Shown piece by piece: positions 22,119-31,736 of a stretch of DNA of 48,285 bases. The stretch spans positions 1 through 48,285 of the forward strand of contig NZ_FZPC01000042.1 in the NCBI RefSeq assembly GCF_900187975.1, in the 5' to 3' direction. A model generated the notes under the pieces. The model had not been told where the DNA came from. It was given only the letters and a program-made list of their open reading frames with translations, and made no database searches. Within the stretch, counting starts at the first letter, position 1, and each line of letters opens with the position of its first letter. This stretch comes from Pseudomonas delhiensis. GTDB taxonomy: Bacteria; Pseudomonadota; Gammaproteobacteria; Pseudomonadales; Pseudomonadaceae. Made by a program: the position numbers and the translations under genes.

Positions 22119-22868
22119 ATGCTGATCATCCCCGCAATCGATCTGAAGGACGGCGCCTGCGTGCGCCTGCGCCAGGGCCTGATGGAAGACGCCACCGTCT
22201 TCTCCGACGACCCGGTGGCCATGGCCGCCAAATGGGTCGAAGGTGGCTGCCGCCGCCTGCACCTGGTGGACCTCAACGGCGCCTTCGAGGGCAAGCCGGT
22301 CAACGGCGAGGTGGTCACCGCCATCGCCAGGCGCTACCCGGACCTGCCGATCCAGATCGGCGGCGGCATCCGCTCCCTGGAGACCATCGAGCACTACGTG
22401 CGCGCCGGCGTCAGCTACGTGATCATCGGCACCAAGGCGGTGAAACAGCCGGAATTCGTCGGCGAAGCCTGCCGTGCCTTCCCCGGCAAGGTGATCGTCG
22501 GCCTGGACGCGAAGGACGGCTTCGTCGCCACCGACGGCTGGGCCGAGGTCAGCGAAGTGCAGGTCATCGACCTGGCCAGGCGCTTCGAGGCCGACGGCGT
22601 CTCCGCCATCGTCTACACCGACATTTCCAAGGACGGCATGATGCAGGGCTGCAACGTCGAAGCCACCGCCGCCCTGGCCAACGCCACGAAGATTCCGGTG
22701 ATCGCCTCCGGCGGCATCCACAACCTGGGCGACATCCAGAAGCTGCTCGACGCGCGCACCCCGGGCATCATCGGCGCCATCACCGGCCGGGCGATCTACG
22801 AGGGCACCCTGGACGTCGCCGAGGCGCAGGCGCTTTGCGACAAGGCAGCGGCAAGCGGCAAGCTGTAA
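22119..22868 (+). CDS. hisA: Phosphoribosylformimino-5-aminoimidazole carboxamide ribotide isomerase HisA
   Basis: The 249-residue TIM-barrel enzyme begins [20 protein letters not shown] with the catalytic Asp8. It holds both half-barrel phosphate sites ([27 protein letters not shown]) and the catalytic Asp in [12 protein letters not shown]. The last residues (AAASGKL) run into a dispersed AAGC-type repeat, so the C-terminus is a few residues longer than usual for Pseudomonas. The following repeat separates it from hisF. Confidence 0.97.
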   Translation: MLIIPAIDLKDGACVRLRQGLMEDATVFSDDPVAMAAKWVEGGCRRLHLVDLNGAFEGKPVNGEVVTAIARRYPDLPIQIGGGIRSLETIEHYVRAGVSYVIIGTKAVKQPEFVGEACRAFPGKVIVGLDAKDGFVATDGWAEVSEVQVIDLARRFEADGVSAIVYTDISKDGMMQGCNVEATAALANATKIPVIASGGIHNLGDIQKLLDARTPGIIGAITGRAIYEGTLDVAEAQALCDKAAASGKL

Positions 22869-22918
22869 GCCACAAGCTCTTACTTGCAGCTTGAGGCTTA
22901 TGGCTTGGAGCTGCTTTC
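22848..22918. repeat. AAGCTGCAAGC-type imperfect palindrome between hisA and hisF
   Basis: The repeat contains AAGCGGCAAGCTGTAAGCC followed after a short spacer by GCAGCTTGAGGCTTATGGCTT in the inverse sense. It begins inside the last hisA codons. Related copies lie at about 29277, 45098, 45232 and 47111. Confidence 0.65.
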
Positions 22919-22928
22919 GGAGAAAGCC

Positions 22929-23699
22929 ATGACATTGGCAAAACGCATCATCCCCTGCCTCGACGTGGACAACGGCCGCGTGGTCAAGGGCGTCAAGTTC
23001 GAGAACATCCGCGACGCCGGCGACCCGGTGGAGATCGCCCGGCGCTACGACGAGCAGGGCGCCGACGAGATCACCTTCCTCGACATCACCGCCAGCGTCG
23101 ACGGCCGCGACACCACGCTGCACACCGTCGAGCGCATGGCCAGCCAGGTGTTCATCCCGCTGACCGTCGGCGGTGGCGTGCGCACCGTGCAGGACATCCG
23201 CAACCTGCTCAACGCCGGCGCGGACAAGGTCTCGATCAACACCGCCGCGGTGTTCACCCCGGAGTTCGTCGGCGAGGCCGCCGCGCGCTTCGGCTCGCAG
23301 TGCATCGTGGTCGCCATCGACGCCAAGAAGGTCTCGGCGCCGGGCGAAACCCCGCGCTGGGAAATCTTCACCCACGGCGGGCGCAAGCCCACCGGGCTGG
23401 ACGCGGTGGAGTGGGCGAAGAAGATGGAAGGCCTGGGCGCCGGCGAGATCCTCCTGACCAGCATGGACCAGGACGGCGTGAAGAGCGGCTACGACCTGGG
23501 CGTGACCCGCGCCATCAGCGAGGCGGTGAACGTGCCGGTGATCGCTTCCGGCGGCGTCGGCAACCTCGAGCACCTGGCCGCCGGCATCCTCGAAGGCAAG
23601 GCCGATGCGGTGCTGGCGGCGAGCATCTTCCACTTCGGCGAATACAGCGTGCCGGAAGCCAAGGCCTACCTGGCCAGCCGCGGCATCGTGGTGCGCTGA
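22929..23699 (+). CDS. hisF: Imidazole glycerol phosphate synthase cyclase subunit HisF
   Basis: The 256-residue barrel begins [24 protein letters not shown] with catalytic Asp11. It has [23 protein letters not shown] (phosphate site), [16 protein letters not shown] with the catalytic Asp130 equivalent, and [12 protein letters not shown]. With HisH it forms imidazole glycerol phosphate. The start at 22929 follows the intergenic repeat. It is the last gene before a strong terminator. Confidence 0.97.
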   Translation: MTLAKRIIPCLDVDNGRVVKGVKFENIRDAGDPVEIARRYDEQGADEITFLDITASVDGRDTTLHTVERMASQVFIPLTVGGGVRTVQDIRNLLNAGADKVSINTAAVFTPEFVGEAAARFGSQCIVVAIDAKKVSAPGETPRWEIFTHGGRKPTGLDAVEWAKKMEGLGAGEILLTSMDQDGVKSGYDLGVTRAISEAVNVPVIASGGVGNLEHLAAGILEGKADAVLAASIFHFGEYSVPEAKAYLASRGIVVR

Positions 23700-23725
23700 G
23701 GCGGCGCGGCGCACGCCCGTTGTGC

Positions 23726-23762
23726 AGGCCCGGCCCGTCCCGCGACGGCCCGGGCCTTTTTC
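23726..23762 (+). terminator. Intrinsic terminator of the his genes
   Basis: AGGCCCGG-C-CCGTC and GACGG-C-CCGGGCCT pair around a CCGC loop, followed by TTTTTC, 27 bases after the hisF stop. Confidence 0.85.
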
Positions 23763-23902
23763 ATGGCCGGCCGCGGGGCCCGCGCCAGAGCGTTCCGACA
23801 CGGCTTCCGGAAGGCGTGACGCGGTCCGAAAGATGCAAGGCCGAATGATGGCAAACTTGCGGTAAGCTCTGTGCCTTCGTTTTCGACCAGGAATGCTTCT
23901 CG

Positions 23903-24649
23903 ATGCTGAAACGCCTCCTGCTGGCCAGTACCCTGCTGTTGGCCGGCACAGCGCATGCGGAAATCTCCCCGGACTACAGCATGGTGGCGCTGACGGAGAA
24001 CTTCCCGCCCTACAACATGGCCATCAACGGCAAGAATTTCGCCCAGGAAGACAACATCGACGGCATTGCCGTGGACATCGTCCGGGAGATGTACAAGCGC
24101 GCCGGCATCAAGTACAGCATGACCCTGCGCTTCCCCTGGGAGCGCATCTACAAGCTGGCGCTGGAGAAGCCGGACTACGGCGTGTTCGTCACCGCACGGC
24201 TGCCGGAGCGGGAAAACGCCTTCAAGTGGGTCGGCCCCATCGGCCCGGACGACTGGGTGCTGCTGGCCCGCGGCGACAGCCCCATCGCCCTGAAGAGCCT
24301 GGACGAGGCGAAGAAATACAAGGTGGGCGCCTACAAGGGCGACGCCATGGCCGGGTACCTCGCCGAGCACGGCTTCGAGCCGGTGCTGGCGCTGCGCGAC
24401 CAGGAGAACGCCGGCAAGCTGCAGAAGGGTGAGATCGACCTCTGGGCCAGCGGCGACCCGGCCGGGCGCTACCTGGCCAAGCAGGTCGGCGTCGGCGGCC
24501 TGAAGACGGTGCTGCGCTTCAACAGCGACCAGCTGTTCCTGGCGCTGAACAGGGAAACCCCCGACGAAGTGGTGCAGAAGCTGCAGGCCGCGCTGGACAA
24601 GATGCGCGCCGAAGGCTTCGTCGACGATGTACTGAACAGCTACCTGTGA
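23903..24649 (+). CDS. Periplasmic amino-acid-type solute-binding protein (paralogue 1)
   Basis: The 248-residue protein has a signal peptide (MLKRLLLASTLLLAGTAHA, cleavage near residue 20) and the family-3 binding-protein fold. Conserved stretches are MVALTENFPPYNMAINGKNF, IDGIAVDIVREMYKRAG and FPWERIYKLAL. It has a Rossmann-like second lobe (KVGAYKGDAMAGYLAE). AGGA precedes the ATG. No permease or ATPase genes are adjacent, so it may serve an unlinked ABC transporter or act in sensing. The next gene is a close paralogue. Confidence 0.88.
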   Translation: MLKRLLLASTLLLAGTAHAEISPDYSMVALTENFPPYNMAINGKNFAQEDNIDGIAVDIVREMYKRAGIKYSMTLRFPWERIYKLALEKPDYGVFVTARLPERENAFKWVGPIGPDDWVLLARGDSPIALKSLDEAKKYKVGAYKGDAMAGYLAEHGFEPVLALRDQENAGKLQKGEIDLWASGDPAGRYLAKQVGVGGLKTVLRFNSDQLFLALNRETPDEVVQKLQAALDKMRAEGFVDDVLNSYL

Positions 24650-24653
24650 TTCG

Positions 24654-24682
24654 CCGGCGCCGCCCGAGGGGGGCGGCGCCGC
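24654..24682. other. Perfect GC hairpin between the two binding-protein genes
   Basis: CGGCGCCGCCC and its complement enclose a short loop just after the first gene's stop. There is no T-run, so it is more likely an mRNA stabiliser or processing hairpin than a terminator. Confidence 0.45.
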
Positions 24683-24791
24683 GATGCGTTGCCGGCCACG
24701 GCCGGAGCTGTGCCAGGGACGGTGTACGGGACGGGAATCGCGTCCGCGATGCAGGGATGCCGCTAGCCATAACGATAACCAAGCGAGCGGT

Positions 24792-25556
24792 ATGACCATG
24801 CTGAAACTCAAGACCTGCGGGCTGTTCATCGGCCTGCTGCTGGGGGCCGCCACGGCCCGCGCCGAATTGCCCGCCGACTACAAGGTGGTGCTGCTGACGG
24901 AGAACTTCCCGCCGTTCAACATGGCGGTGGACGACAAGAACTTCGCCCGCGACGAAGGCATCGACGGCATCAGCGCGGACATCGTCCGCGAGATGTTCAA
25001 GCGCGCCGGCATCGGCTACACCCTGAGCCTGCGCTTCCCCTGGGACCGGCTGTACAAGCTGACCCTGGACCGCGCCGGCTACGGCCTGTTCTCCACCACC
25101 TACACCCCCGAGCGGGTGCCGCTGTTCAAGTGGGTCGGCCCGCTGGCGAAGACCGGCTGGGTGGTGCTGGCGCCGCCGGGCAGCAAGATCACGACGCTGA
25201 AGGACGTCAAGGAAGCCGGCAAGTACAAGCTCGGCGCCTACAAGAACGACGCCGTCAGCCAGGCCCTGGAGAGCCAGGGCATCCCGGTGGTCAACGCACT
25301 GCGCGACCAGGAGAACGTGAAGAAGCTGATGAGCGGGCAGATCGACCTCTGGGCCACCACCGACCCGGTGGGCCGCTACCTGGCCAAGCAGGAGGGCGTG
25401 ACCGGCCTGCAGACGGTGCTGCGCTTCAACGAGGCGCAGCTGTACCTGGCGCTGAACAAGGACACCCCGGACGAGGTGGTCGAGCGCCTGCAGAAGGCCC
25501 TGGACCAGATGCGCGCCGAGGGGTACGTGGACGAGGTCACCAACAACTACCTCTGA
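24792..25556 (+). CDS. Periplasmic amino-acid-type solute-binding protein (paralogue 2)
   Basis: The 254-residue product begins MTMLKLKTCGLFIGLLLGAATARA, a signal peptide. It aligns along its whole length with the preceding gene (VVLLTENFPPFNMAVDDKNF, IDGISADIVREMFKRAG, FPWDRLYKL, QIDLWATTDPVGRYLAKQ, TPDEVVERLQKALDQMRAEGYVD). The pair arose by tandem duplication. Differences in the first lobe (TTYTPERVPLFKW against TARLPERENAFKW) suggest altered ligand preference. The start may instead be two codons later. Confidence 0.88.
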   Translation: MTMLKLKTCGLFIGLLLGAATARAELPADYKVVLLTENFPPFNMAVDDKNFARDEGIDGISADIVREMFKRAGIGYTLSLRFPWDRLYKLTLDRAGYGLFSTTYTPERVPLFKWVGPLAKTGWVVLAPPGSKITTLKDVKEAGKYKLGAYKNDAVSQALESQGIPVVNALRDQENVKKLMSGQIDLWATTDPVGRYLAKQEGVTGLQTVLRFNEAQLYLALNKDTPDEVVERLQKALDQMRAEGYVDEVTNNYL

Positions 25557-25612
25557 GACCCGGCCTGTCGGCCGGATCGCGGACGGAGTCCGCTCCTGCG
25601 CCCGCCATGCAT

Positions 25613-25811
25613 CTGTAGGGCGGATAACCGTTCGCGGTTATCCGCGGATGCACGATTGTAGGAGCGGGCCCTGCCCGCGATTCGCGCGCAGGGCGCGCTC
25701 CTACAGGTGTGGGTGCGAAGGCCGCACCGGGGTGCTCTTCGTAGGAGCGAGCCATGCTCGCCTGCAACGGGCGCAGCGATGGGTATCGCTTCGCTCAACC
25801 CATCCTACGAA
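25613..25811. repeat. Cluster of REP palindromes
   Basis: Four units are visible. An inverted repeat around GGATAACCG/CGGTTATCC lies at about 25621-25643. A 49-base GTAGGAGCGGGC...GCGCTCCTAC REP lies at 25658-25706, and a GTAGGAGCGAGC half unit at 25740-25768. A GATGGGTATCGCTTCGC...CCATCC unit lies at about 25778-25805. They fill most of the 285-base gap between the convergent binding-protein and deacetylase genes. The 49-base unit is nearly identical to the one at 32305. Confidence 0.75.
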
Positions 25812-25841
25812 AAGCGCTGAGGCGCGGTTGGAGCGGGGGGC

Positions 25842-26600
25842 TCAGCGGTAGACGCCATCCTTGCCGTGGGCAGCCATGGCGCGGTTGCCGCGTTCGGCGA
25901 TCAGCAGGTCGGGCTTCACCAGTTCGATGCCGGCGGCCTTCAGCTTCGGCAGCTCGCGCAGCAGCACCCGCAGGGTGGCCGGGCGCGGGTGGCCGATCAG
26001 CAGCGCCGAGCCCTGCTTGCGCGCCAGGGCCACGCCGGTCTGCAACTGGCGGGCGATGCTCGCTTCATCCGGCTGGTCGTCGAGGAAGACGTCGCGGGAC
26101 AGGCTGGCCAGGCCGCGCTTCTGGGCCTCGGCGGCGGCCACCGTGGCGGCGCTGGTGCGGCTGTCGAGGAAGAACAGGTGGCGTTCCTGCAGGGTGCCCA
26201 TGAGCAGGTCCATGCCGGCGCGGTCGGCGGTCATGCGGCTGCCTTCGTGGTTGTTCACGCCCTGCACGAAGGGCACCGCGGCCAGTGCCGCGTCCAGGCG
26301 CCGGGCGAGTTCCGCCCGTGGCAGGTCCGGGCGCCAGGCGTAGGGGCCGCCGGCCGGGTCCATCGGCAGGTGCAGGATCAGGGTGCGCCCGCGCTGGTGG
26401 GCTTCGCGGGCCAGTTCGGCGGCGTGCGGGGTGTCCGGCATGATCGCCAGGGCCACCGCCGGTGGCAGTTCGAACACCTGGCGGTCGCGCGCCAGGTTCT
26501 GCCCGAGGTCGTCGATCACCACGCTCAGCAGCGGCCTGGCCTGCGCCTGGCCGAGCAGGGCGGCCAGGCACAGGCCGAACAGCAGCCGTGCCCGGCGCAC
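25842..26600 (-). CDS. Divergent polysaccharide deacetylase family protein (YibQ-like)
   Basis: The 252-residue protein has a signal peptide (MRRARLLFGLCLAALLGQAQA). The divergent-deacetylase motifs are SVVIDDLGQNLARD (metal Asp pair), LHLPMDP, and GVNNHEGSRMTAD (His). This family is usually encoded beside envC and ctpA-type genes and is thought to act on envelope polysaccharide; its activity is not firmly shown. Only three bases separate it from ctpA, so it is probably the last gene of the gpmI-envC-ctpA group. Confidence 0.9.
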   Translation of the reverse strand: MRRARLLFGLCLAALLGQAQARPLLSVVIDDLGQNLARDRQVFELPPAVALAIMPDTPHAAELAREAHQRGRTLILHLPMDPAGGPYAWRPDLPRAELARRLDAALAAVPFVQGVNNHEGSRMTADRAGMDLLMGTLQERHLFFLDSRTSAATVAAAEAQKRGLASLSRDVFLDDQPDEASIARQLQTGVALARKQGSALLIGHPRPATLRVLLRELPKLKAAGIELVKPDLLIAERGNRAMAAHGKDGVYR

Positions 26601-26603
26601 CGG

Positions 26604-27908
26604 TCAGTTGCCGCGGCTGACGCTGAGCCCCTTCAGCAGGCTGAGGGCCTGGCTCAGCTGGAAGTCGCTGTCCTGCGGGGCGGCCGCCGGCGCCTTGCCC
26701 GACTGCGTCGGACGGTCCTTGCCGCCGTTGCCGTTGGCCAGGTGGCCCTGCAGGTCGGCTTCCTTGAAGCCTTCGAAGTCGCTCTGCTCGCGGGTCACCT
26801 TGGCGCGTTCCACCTCGATGTCCGGGACTATGCCCTGGGCCTGGATGGAGCGCCCGTTGGGGGTGTAGTAGAGCGCGGTGGTCAGCTTCAGGGCGCGGTC
26901 GTTGTTCAGCGGCAGCACGGTCTGCACCGAGCCCTTGCCGAAGCTGTCGGTGCCCATGAGGATGGCGCGTTTCTGGTCCTGCAGGGCGCCGGAGACGATT
27001 TCCGCGGCCGAGGCGGTGCCGCCGTTGATCAGCACCACCAGCTGCACGCCCTCGCTGGGGTCGGCCGGGTCGGCGGAGAAGCGCAGCTCGGAGTTGGCGA
27101 TGCGGCCCTTGGTGTAGACGATCAGGCCCTTGGTGAGGAAGGCGTCGGCCACTTCCACCGCGGACTGCAGCACGCCGCCGGGGTTGTTGCGCAAGTCCAG
27201 GACCAGGCCCTTGAGCTTGCCCTTGTTGTCCTTCTTCAGCTGCGCCAGGGCCTTGACCACCTCGTCGCCGGTGTTGACCTGGAACTGGGTGATGCGCAGG
27301 TAGCCGTAGTTCGGCTCCAGCAGCTGGCTCTTGACGCTCTTGACCTTGATGATGGCGCGCTTGAGGCTGACGTCGAACGGCCGGCCGCCGCCGCGCACTA
27401 TGGTCAGGGTGATGGGCGAGCCGGGCTTGCCGCGCATGCTGTCCACCGCCTCGTTCATCGACTGGCCCTTGGTCGGCTTGCCGTCGATCTGCACGATCAG
27501 GTCGCCCGGCTGGATGCCGGCCGCGGCCGCCGGGGTGTCGTCGATCGGCGAGACCACCTTGATGAAGCCGTCCTCGGTGCCCACCTCGATACCCAGGCCG
27601 CCGAACTCGCCGCTGGTGCTTTCCTGCAGCTCGGCGAACTCTTCCGGGTCCAGGTAGGCCGAGTGCGGGTCGAGGTTGCTGAGCATGCCCTTGATGGCGT
27701 TCTCCAGCAGCGTCTTGTCGTCCACCGGCTCGACGTAGGCGGCCTTCACCCGGTCCAGGACCTCGGCGAAGGTGCGCAGTTCATCCAGCGGCAGCGGCGC
27801 CTCCTTGCCGCTGGCCGCAGCGGGCGCGGCGGGCGGTGTCTCGGCGGCCTGGGCCGCCCCGATACCGAGCAGCAGGGCCAGGGTGATGAGACGGAAGCGA
27901 TGCGACAT
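26604..27908 (-). CDS. ctpA: Carboxy-terminal processing protease CtpA (S41)
   Basis: The 434-residue periplasmic protease has a signal peptide (residues 1-21) and a PDZ domain (about 95-180: GGLGIEVGTEDGFIKVVSPIDDTPA). The S41 core carries the Ser in INGGTASAAEI and the Lys in DSFGKGSVQ. In P. aeruginosa CtpA, with the lipoprotein LbcA, degrades peptidoglycan cross-link hydrolases. Here the neighbouring envC-like activator and deacetylase fit a cell-wall remodelling cluster. The C-terminal 50 residues are Pro/Ala/Gln-rich before a short conserved tail. Confidence 0.94.
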   Translation of the reverse strand: MSHRFRLITLALLLGIGAAQAAETPPAAPAAASGKEAPLPLDELRTFAEVLDRVKAAYVEPVDDKTLLENAIKGMLSNLDPHSAYLDPEEFAELQESTSGEFGGLGIEVGTEDGFIKVVSPIDDTPAAAAGIQPGDLIVQIDGKPTKGQSMNEAVDSMRGKPGSPITLTIVRGGGRPFDVSLKRAIIKVKSVKSQLLEPNYGYLRITQFQVNTGDEVVKALAQLKKDNKGKLKGLVLDLRNNPGGVLQSAVEVADAFLTKGLIVYTKGRIANSELRFSADPADPSEGVQLVVLINGGTASAAEIVSGALQDQKRAILMGTDSFGKGSVQTVLPLNNDRALKLTTALYYTPNGRSIQAQGIVPDIEVERAKVTREQSDFEGFKEADLQGHLANGNGGKDRPTQSGKAPAAAPQDSDFQLSQALSLLKGLSVSRGN

Positions 27909-27935
27909 GTTTGGCTCCTAAGGCGTGTCCGCCGC

Positions 27936-29222
27936 TTATCCTTGCGTGCGGCACCAGGTAGTGGGGTCCGTCGGGCGGCCCTGATGACGAATGGCGAAAT
28001 ACACCGCCGGAGTGTCCTGCCCGCCGCTGGTGCCGACAGTGGCGATGGGATCACCGGCCTTGACCGTATCCCCGGCGCCTTTCAGAAGACTCTGATTATG
28101 ACCATAAAGGCTCAGGTATCCACCACCGTGGTCGAGGATAACCAGTAGCCCCGCGCCGCGCAGCCAGTCGGCGAACACCACCCTCCCACCATGCACGGCG
28201 CGTACCGTGCTGCCGGCGCTGGCGCCGATCAGCACGCCGTCCCAGGTGGCGCGGGGGTCGTCGCCGCGCGGGCTGCCGAAGCGCGCCAGGATGCGGCCGT
28301 TGACCGGCCAGGGCAGCTTGCCGCGGGTGGCGTCGAAGGCGCCGCCGAAGCCGGTGCCGCTGGACACCAGCGGGCCGCTGTAGTCCGCGCGGGCCTTGGG
28401 CTTCACGCTGCCGCCGCTGCTGGCCATCTCGCGTTCGCGGCGGGCCCGCTCGCGTTCGGCGGCCAGGGCGCGCTGGCGCGCTTCCTCGGCTTCGCGGGCC
28501 TGGCGGGCGAGGGTTTCCTCGATGGTCTTGAGCACCCTGTTCAGTTCCGCCTGGGCCTGCTGGCGGTCCTGGAGCTTGCGGTTGCTGTCGCTGTAGTCGC
28601 TGTTGAGCTTGGCCAGGGCCGCCTGGCGCTGCTTGCGCGCCTCGGCCAATGCCTGGCGGCGGGACTCGAGGTCCTGCTGCTGGGCCAGTTGCTGGCTCTT
28701 CTGGGTGGTGATGTCGCGCTCGACGTTCTCCAGCTGGCGCAGGGTCTCGTTGAAGGCGGCGAGCTGTTCCAGGCGCGCGCGGTTGATGTAGTCGTAGTAG
28801 GTGAGGGTGCGGCTGAACTTCTCGGGGTGTTCCTGGTTCAGCAGCAGCTTGAGGTATTCCTCGCGGCCGCTCTGGTACGCGGCGCGGGCTTGGATGCCGA
28901 TCAGCCTTTGCTGTTCAAGGCGCGCGCCCTGGAGTTTTTTTTTCTCCTCGTCCAGGCGCTGCAGCTCCTTTTCGCTCTTCTCCAGCTCCTCCTGCAGCGC
29001 CTTGACCTGCTTCTCCAGGTCGCCCATCTGGGTCTCGGTGGACTTGAGCTGCTTCTGCACCCCGGATTTCTCTTCCTGGATGCCGCTGAGGGTCTTCTTC
29101 AGCTCGGCGATGTCTTTCTGCGTCTGCTCGATCTGTTTCTGCGTCTCGGCGCGATCGTCGGCGACGGCCGCCAGCGGGCTCAGCAGGCAGATCAGCAGCA
29201 GGGAGGCGAGGGCGCGATGCAT
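27936..29222 (-). CDS. EnvC-like murein hydrolase activator
   Basis: The start at 29222 (MHRALASLLLICLLSPLAAVA) gives a signal peptide. The 428-residue product has a long coiled coil (about 25-260) and a C-terminal LytM domain (about 305-428: VNGRILARFGSPRGDD...WDGVLIGA). The usual HxxxD histidine is replaced in ATWDGV and the final HxH becomes YFAIRH. The zinc site is therefore degenerate, as in EnvC, which activates AmiA/AmiB amidases at the septum instead of cutting murein itself. It lies upstream of ctpA by 27 bases. Confidence 0.92.
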   Translation of the reverse strand: MHRALASLLLICLLSPLAAVADDRAETQKQIEQTQKDIAELKKTLSGIQEEKSGVQKQLKSTETQMGDLEKQVKALQEELEKSEKELQRLDEEKKKLQGARLEQQRLIGIQARAAYQSGREEYLKLLLNQEHPEKFSRTLTYYDYINRARLEQLAAFNETLRQLENVERDITTQKSQQLAQQQDLESRRQALAEARKQRQAALAKLNSDYSDSNRKLQDRQQAQAELNRVLKTIEETLARQAREAEEARQRALAAERERARREREMASSGGSVKPKARADYSGPLVSSGTGFGGAFDATRGKLPWPVNGRILARFGSPRGDDPRATWDGVLIGASAGSTVRAVHGGRVVFADWLRGAGLLVILDHGGGYLSLYGHNQSLLKGAGDTVKAGDPIATVGTSGGQDTPAVYFAIRHQGRPTDPTTWCRTQG

Positions 29223-29337
29223 GGAGTGGCGGGCACCTGAGGGCGGGGTCGGCCTAGTATGCATAAAAAAATCGTTACAAGCTGCAAGGCGCGAGCGGCG
29301 AGTGAAAAGCGTCACGCCGCCCGCGCCCCGCGGCGAG

Positions 29338-30873
29338 TCACTCCAGGGTGACGATGGAGGTGCCGGTCATCTCGGCCGGCACCGGCAGGCCCATCAGCGT
29401 CAGCATGGTCGGCGCCACGTCGGCCAGCACGCCGCCTTCACGGATGCGCAGCTTGCGCTTGCCGACGTAGATGAAGGGCACCGGCTCACAGGTGTGCGCG
29501 GTGTGCGCCTGGCCGGTGCTCTCGTCTTCCATCTGCTCGACGTTGCCGTGGTCGGCGGTGATCAGGGCTTCGCCGCCGACCTTGTCCAGCGCCGCGGCGA
29601 TGCGCCCGACGCAGGTGTCCAGGCACTCCACGGCCTTGACCGCGGCCTCGAACACGCCGGTGTGGCCGACCATGTCGCCGTTGGCGTAGTTGACCACGAT
29701 GACGTCATAGCGCTGGTTCTCGATGGCCTCGACGATTTTGTCGGTGACTTCCGGCGCGCTCATCTCCGGCTGCAGGTCGTAGGTGGCGACCTTCGGCGAG
29801 GGGATGAGGATGCGTTCTTCGCCCTCGAAGGGCTCTTCGCGGCCGCCGGAGAAGAAGAAGGTGACGTGGGCGTACTTCTCGGTCTCGGCGATGCGCAGCT
29901 GGGTCTTGCCGTTCTTGGCCAGGTATTCGCCCAGGACGTTGTCCAGGGACTCGGGCTTGAAGGCGCTGGGCGCAGGGATGTTCGCCGCGTACTGGGTGAG
30001 CATCACGTAGTCGGCCAGGCGCAGTTCGCGCCGGCGCGGGAATTCCTTGAAGCCCGGCTCGACGAAGGCGCGCGACAGTTCGCGGGCGCGGTCGGCGCGG
30101 AAGTTCATGAAGACCACGGCGTCGCCGTCTTCCACGCGCACCTGCTCGCCGATGCGGGTGGCCTTGACGAACTCGTCGCTCTCGCCGCGCGCGTAGGCGG
30201 CGTTGAGCGCGGCCACGGCGTTGTCGGCGGTGAATTCGGCCGCGCCTTCGGTGATCAGGTTGTAGGCGGCTTCGACGCGGTCCCAGCGGTTGTCGCGGTC
30301 CATGGCGAAGTAGCGGCCGATGATGCTGGCGGTGCGGCCCCTGCCGATGCGGGCGAAGGCTTCGTCGACCAGTTTCAGCGACGGCTCGGCGCTGCGCGGC
30401 GGGGTGTCGCGGCCGTCGAGGAAGGCGTGCAGGTAGATCTTCTGCGCGCCGCGCTGGGCGGCCAGTTCGGCCATGGCGACCAGGTGGTCCTGGTGGCTGT
30501 GCACGCCGCCGTCGGAAAGCAGGCCGAGGATGTGCACGGCCTTGCCGGCGCCCACGGCCTTGTCCACCGCGCTGGTCAGCACCGGGTTGTCGAAGAACTC
30601 GCCATCGCGGATGGCCTTGGTCACGCGGGTGAAGTCCTGGTAGACGACGCGCCCGGCGCCGAGGTTCATGTGGCCGACCTCGGAGTTGCCCATCTGCCCG
30701 TCCGGCAGGCCCACGTCCATGCCCGAACCGGAGATCAGGCCGTGCGGCTGGGTGGCCAGCAGGCGGTCGAGATTCGGCTTCTTCGCGGCGAAGATGGCGT
30801 TGTACTCGGGGCTGTCGCTATGGCCGAAGCCGTCCAGGATGATCAGGACCAAGGGTTTGGGCGATGCAGTCAT
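29338..30873 (-). CDS. gpmI: 2,3-bisphosphoglycerate-independent phosphoglycerate mutase GpmI
   Basis: The 511-residue glycolytic enzyme begins [20 protein letters not shown] with the first metal-binding Asp. It carries the catalytic serine in [17 protein letters not shown] (about residues 58-74). It has the inserted phosphotransferase domain ([14 protein letters not shown]), and C-terminal metal ligands [10 protein letters not shown] and [11 protein letters not shown]. It interconverts 3- and 2-phosphoglycerate using Mn(2+). The start at 30873 is chosen over an upstream ATG at 30891. It is first in the envelope gene group. Confidence 0.97.
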   Translation of the reverse strand: MTASPKPLVLIILDGFGHSDSPEYNAIFAAKKPNLDRLLATQPHGLISGSGMDVGLPDGQMGNSEVGHMNLGAGRVVYQDFTRVTKAIRDGEFFDNPVLTSAVDKAVGAGKAVHILGLLSDGGVHSHQDHLVAMAELAAQRGAQKIYLHAFLDGRDTPPRSAEPSLKLVDEAFARIGRGRTASIIGRYFAMDRDNRWDRVEAAYNLITEGAAEFTADNAVAALNAAYARGESDEFVKATRIGEQVRVEDGDAVVFMNFRADRARELSRAFVEPGFKEFPRRRELRLADYVMLTQYAANIPAPSAFKPESLDNVLGEYLAKNGKTQLRIAETEKYAHVTFFFSGGREEPFEGEERILIPSPKVATYDLQPEMSAPEVTDKIVEAIENQRYDVIVVNYANGDMVGHTGVFEAAVKAVECLDTCVGRIAAALDKVGGEALITADHGNVEQMEDESTGQAHTAHTCEPVPFIYVGKRKLRIREGGVLADVAPTMLTLMGLPVPAEMTGTSIVTLE

Positions 30874-31018
30874 AGGTGCGGCTCTTTCCAAAACGGGGGT
30901 CAGAAAAGGATCGGCATTTTACCGTCTGGGGGCGACGGGCGCCATGATTGGCAGGGTTCAGCCGTCAGGAGGGCGCGTGTATACTGGCCGGCATTTTTAC
31001 CTGTGGATGCCTTGCGCC

Positions 31019-31441
31019 ATGTCGTCGTTCCTTCCCCGTCTGATCGAATTCGCCACCCATCACTACCTGCTGGTCGGCGCCCTGGTGGTGCTCCTGGTCC
31101 TGCTCGCGCTGCACGAGCTGAACAAGGCCGGCCGCGCGCTGTCGACCCGCGAACTGACCGCGCTGGTCAATGCCGAGCAGGGTGTCGTACTGGACATCCG
31201 CCCGAGCAAGGAGTTCTCCGGCGGCCACATCTCCGGCTCGCTGAACATTCCGGCCGACAAGCTGAACAGCCGCATGAGCGAACTGGACAAGCACAAGGCC
31301 AAGACCATCATCGTGGTCGACGCCATGGGCCAGCACTCGGGCACCTGGTGCGGCGTGCTGAAGAAGGCCGGCTACAACGTGGCCAAGCTGGGCGGCGGCA
31401 TCGGCAGCTGGCGCGGTGACAACCTGCCCCTGGTGAAGTGA
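31019..31441 (+). CDS. Membrane-anchored rhodanese-like protein (YibN type)
   Basis: The 140-residue protein has an N-terminal helix (HHYLLVGALVVLLVLLAL, about 12-30) and a rhodanese domain (TALVNAEQGVVLDIRPSKEFSGGHISGSLNIPADKL). The active-site loop reads VVDAMGQHSGTW and lacks the usual cysteine, as in other YibN-type proteins. Sulfur-transferase activity is thus doubtful. It precedes grxC and secB, an arrangement shared with many gammaproteobacteria. Confidence 0.9.
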   Translation: MSSFLPRLIEFATHHYLLVGALVVLLVLLALHELNKAGRALSTRELTALVNAEQGVVLDIRPSKEFSGGHISGSLNIPADKLNSRMSELDKHKAKTIIVVDAMGQHSGTWCGVLKKAGYNVAKLGGGIGSWRGDNLPLVK

Positions 31442-31442
31442 G

Positions 31443-31697
31443 ATGCAGGCGGTTCTGATATACACCACGGCCTGGTGCCCCTACTGTATCCGTGCCAAGG
31501 CGCTGCTGGACAGCAAGGGCGTGGCCTACGAGGAAATCGGCGTGGACGGCAAGCCCGACCTGCGCGCCGAAATGAGCCGCAAGGCCGGCCGTACCTCGGT
31601 ACCGCAAATCTGGATCGGCAGCACCCACGTCGGCGGCTGCGACGATCTCTACGCGCTGGAACGCGCGGGCAAGCTGGATGCGCTGCTGTCGGCGTGA
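31443..31697 (+). CDS. grxC: Glutaredoxin 3
   Basis: The 84-residue protein has the dithiol active site CPYC in YTTAWCPYCIRAKALL (residues 12-15), the cis-Pro segment TSVPQIWIG and GGCDDL for glutathione binding. It reduces protein or ribonucleotide-reductase disulfides with glutathione. The start is one base after the rhodanese stop codon, so the two are surely co-transcribed. Confidence 0.96.
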   Translation: MQAVLIYTTAWCPYCIRAKALLDSKGVAYEEIGVDGKPDLRAEMSRKAGRTSVPQIWIGSTHVGGCDDLYALERAGKLDALLSA

Positions 31698-31736
31698 TCC
31701 CCTATTACTGCAAACGAGCCACAAGAAGGTCCTGAA

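Noticed and set aside
25866..28148. 760-codon plus-strand open frame over ctpA and the deacetylase
   Set aside because: It is antisense to two well-recognised genes. Its low-complexity Gly/Ala/Val/Gln/His composition is typical of GC-rich antisense frames.
28801..31419. 872-codon plus-strand open frame over the envC-like and gpmI genes
   Set aside because: Antisense shadow of conserved genes; only its end overlaps the true rhodanese gene in another frame.
31019..31441. Active rhodanese (thiosulfate sulfurtransferase) call
   Set aside because: The catalytic cysteine is absent from the active-site loop, so only a rhodanese-like fold is claimed.
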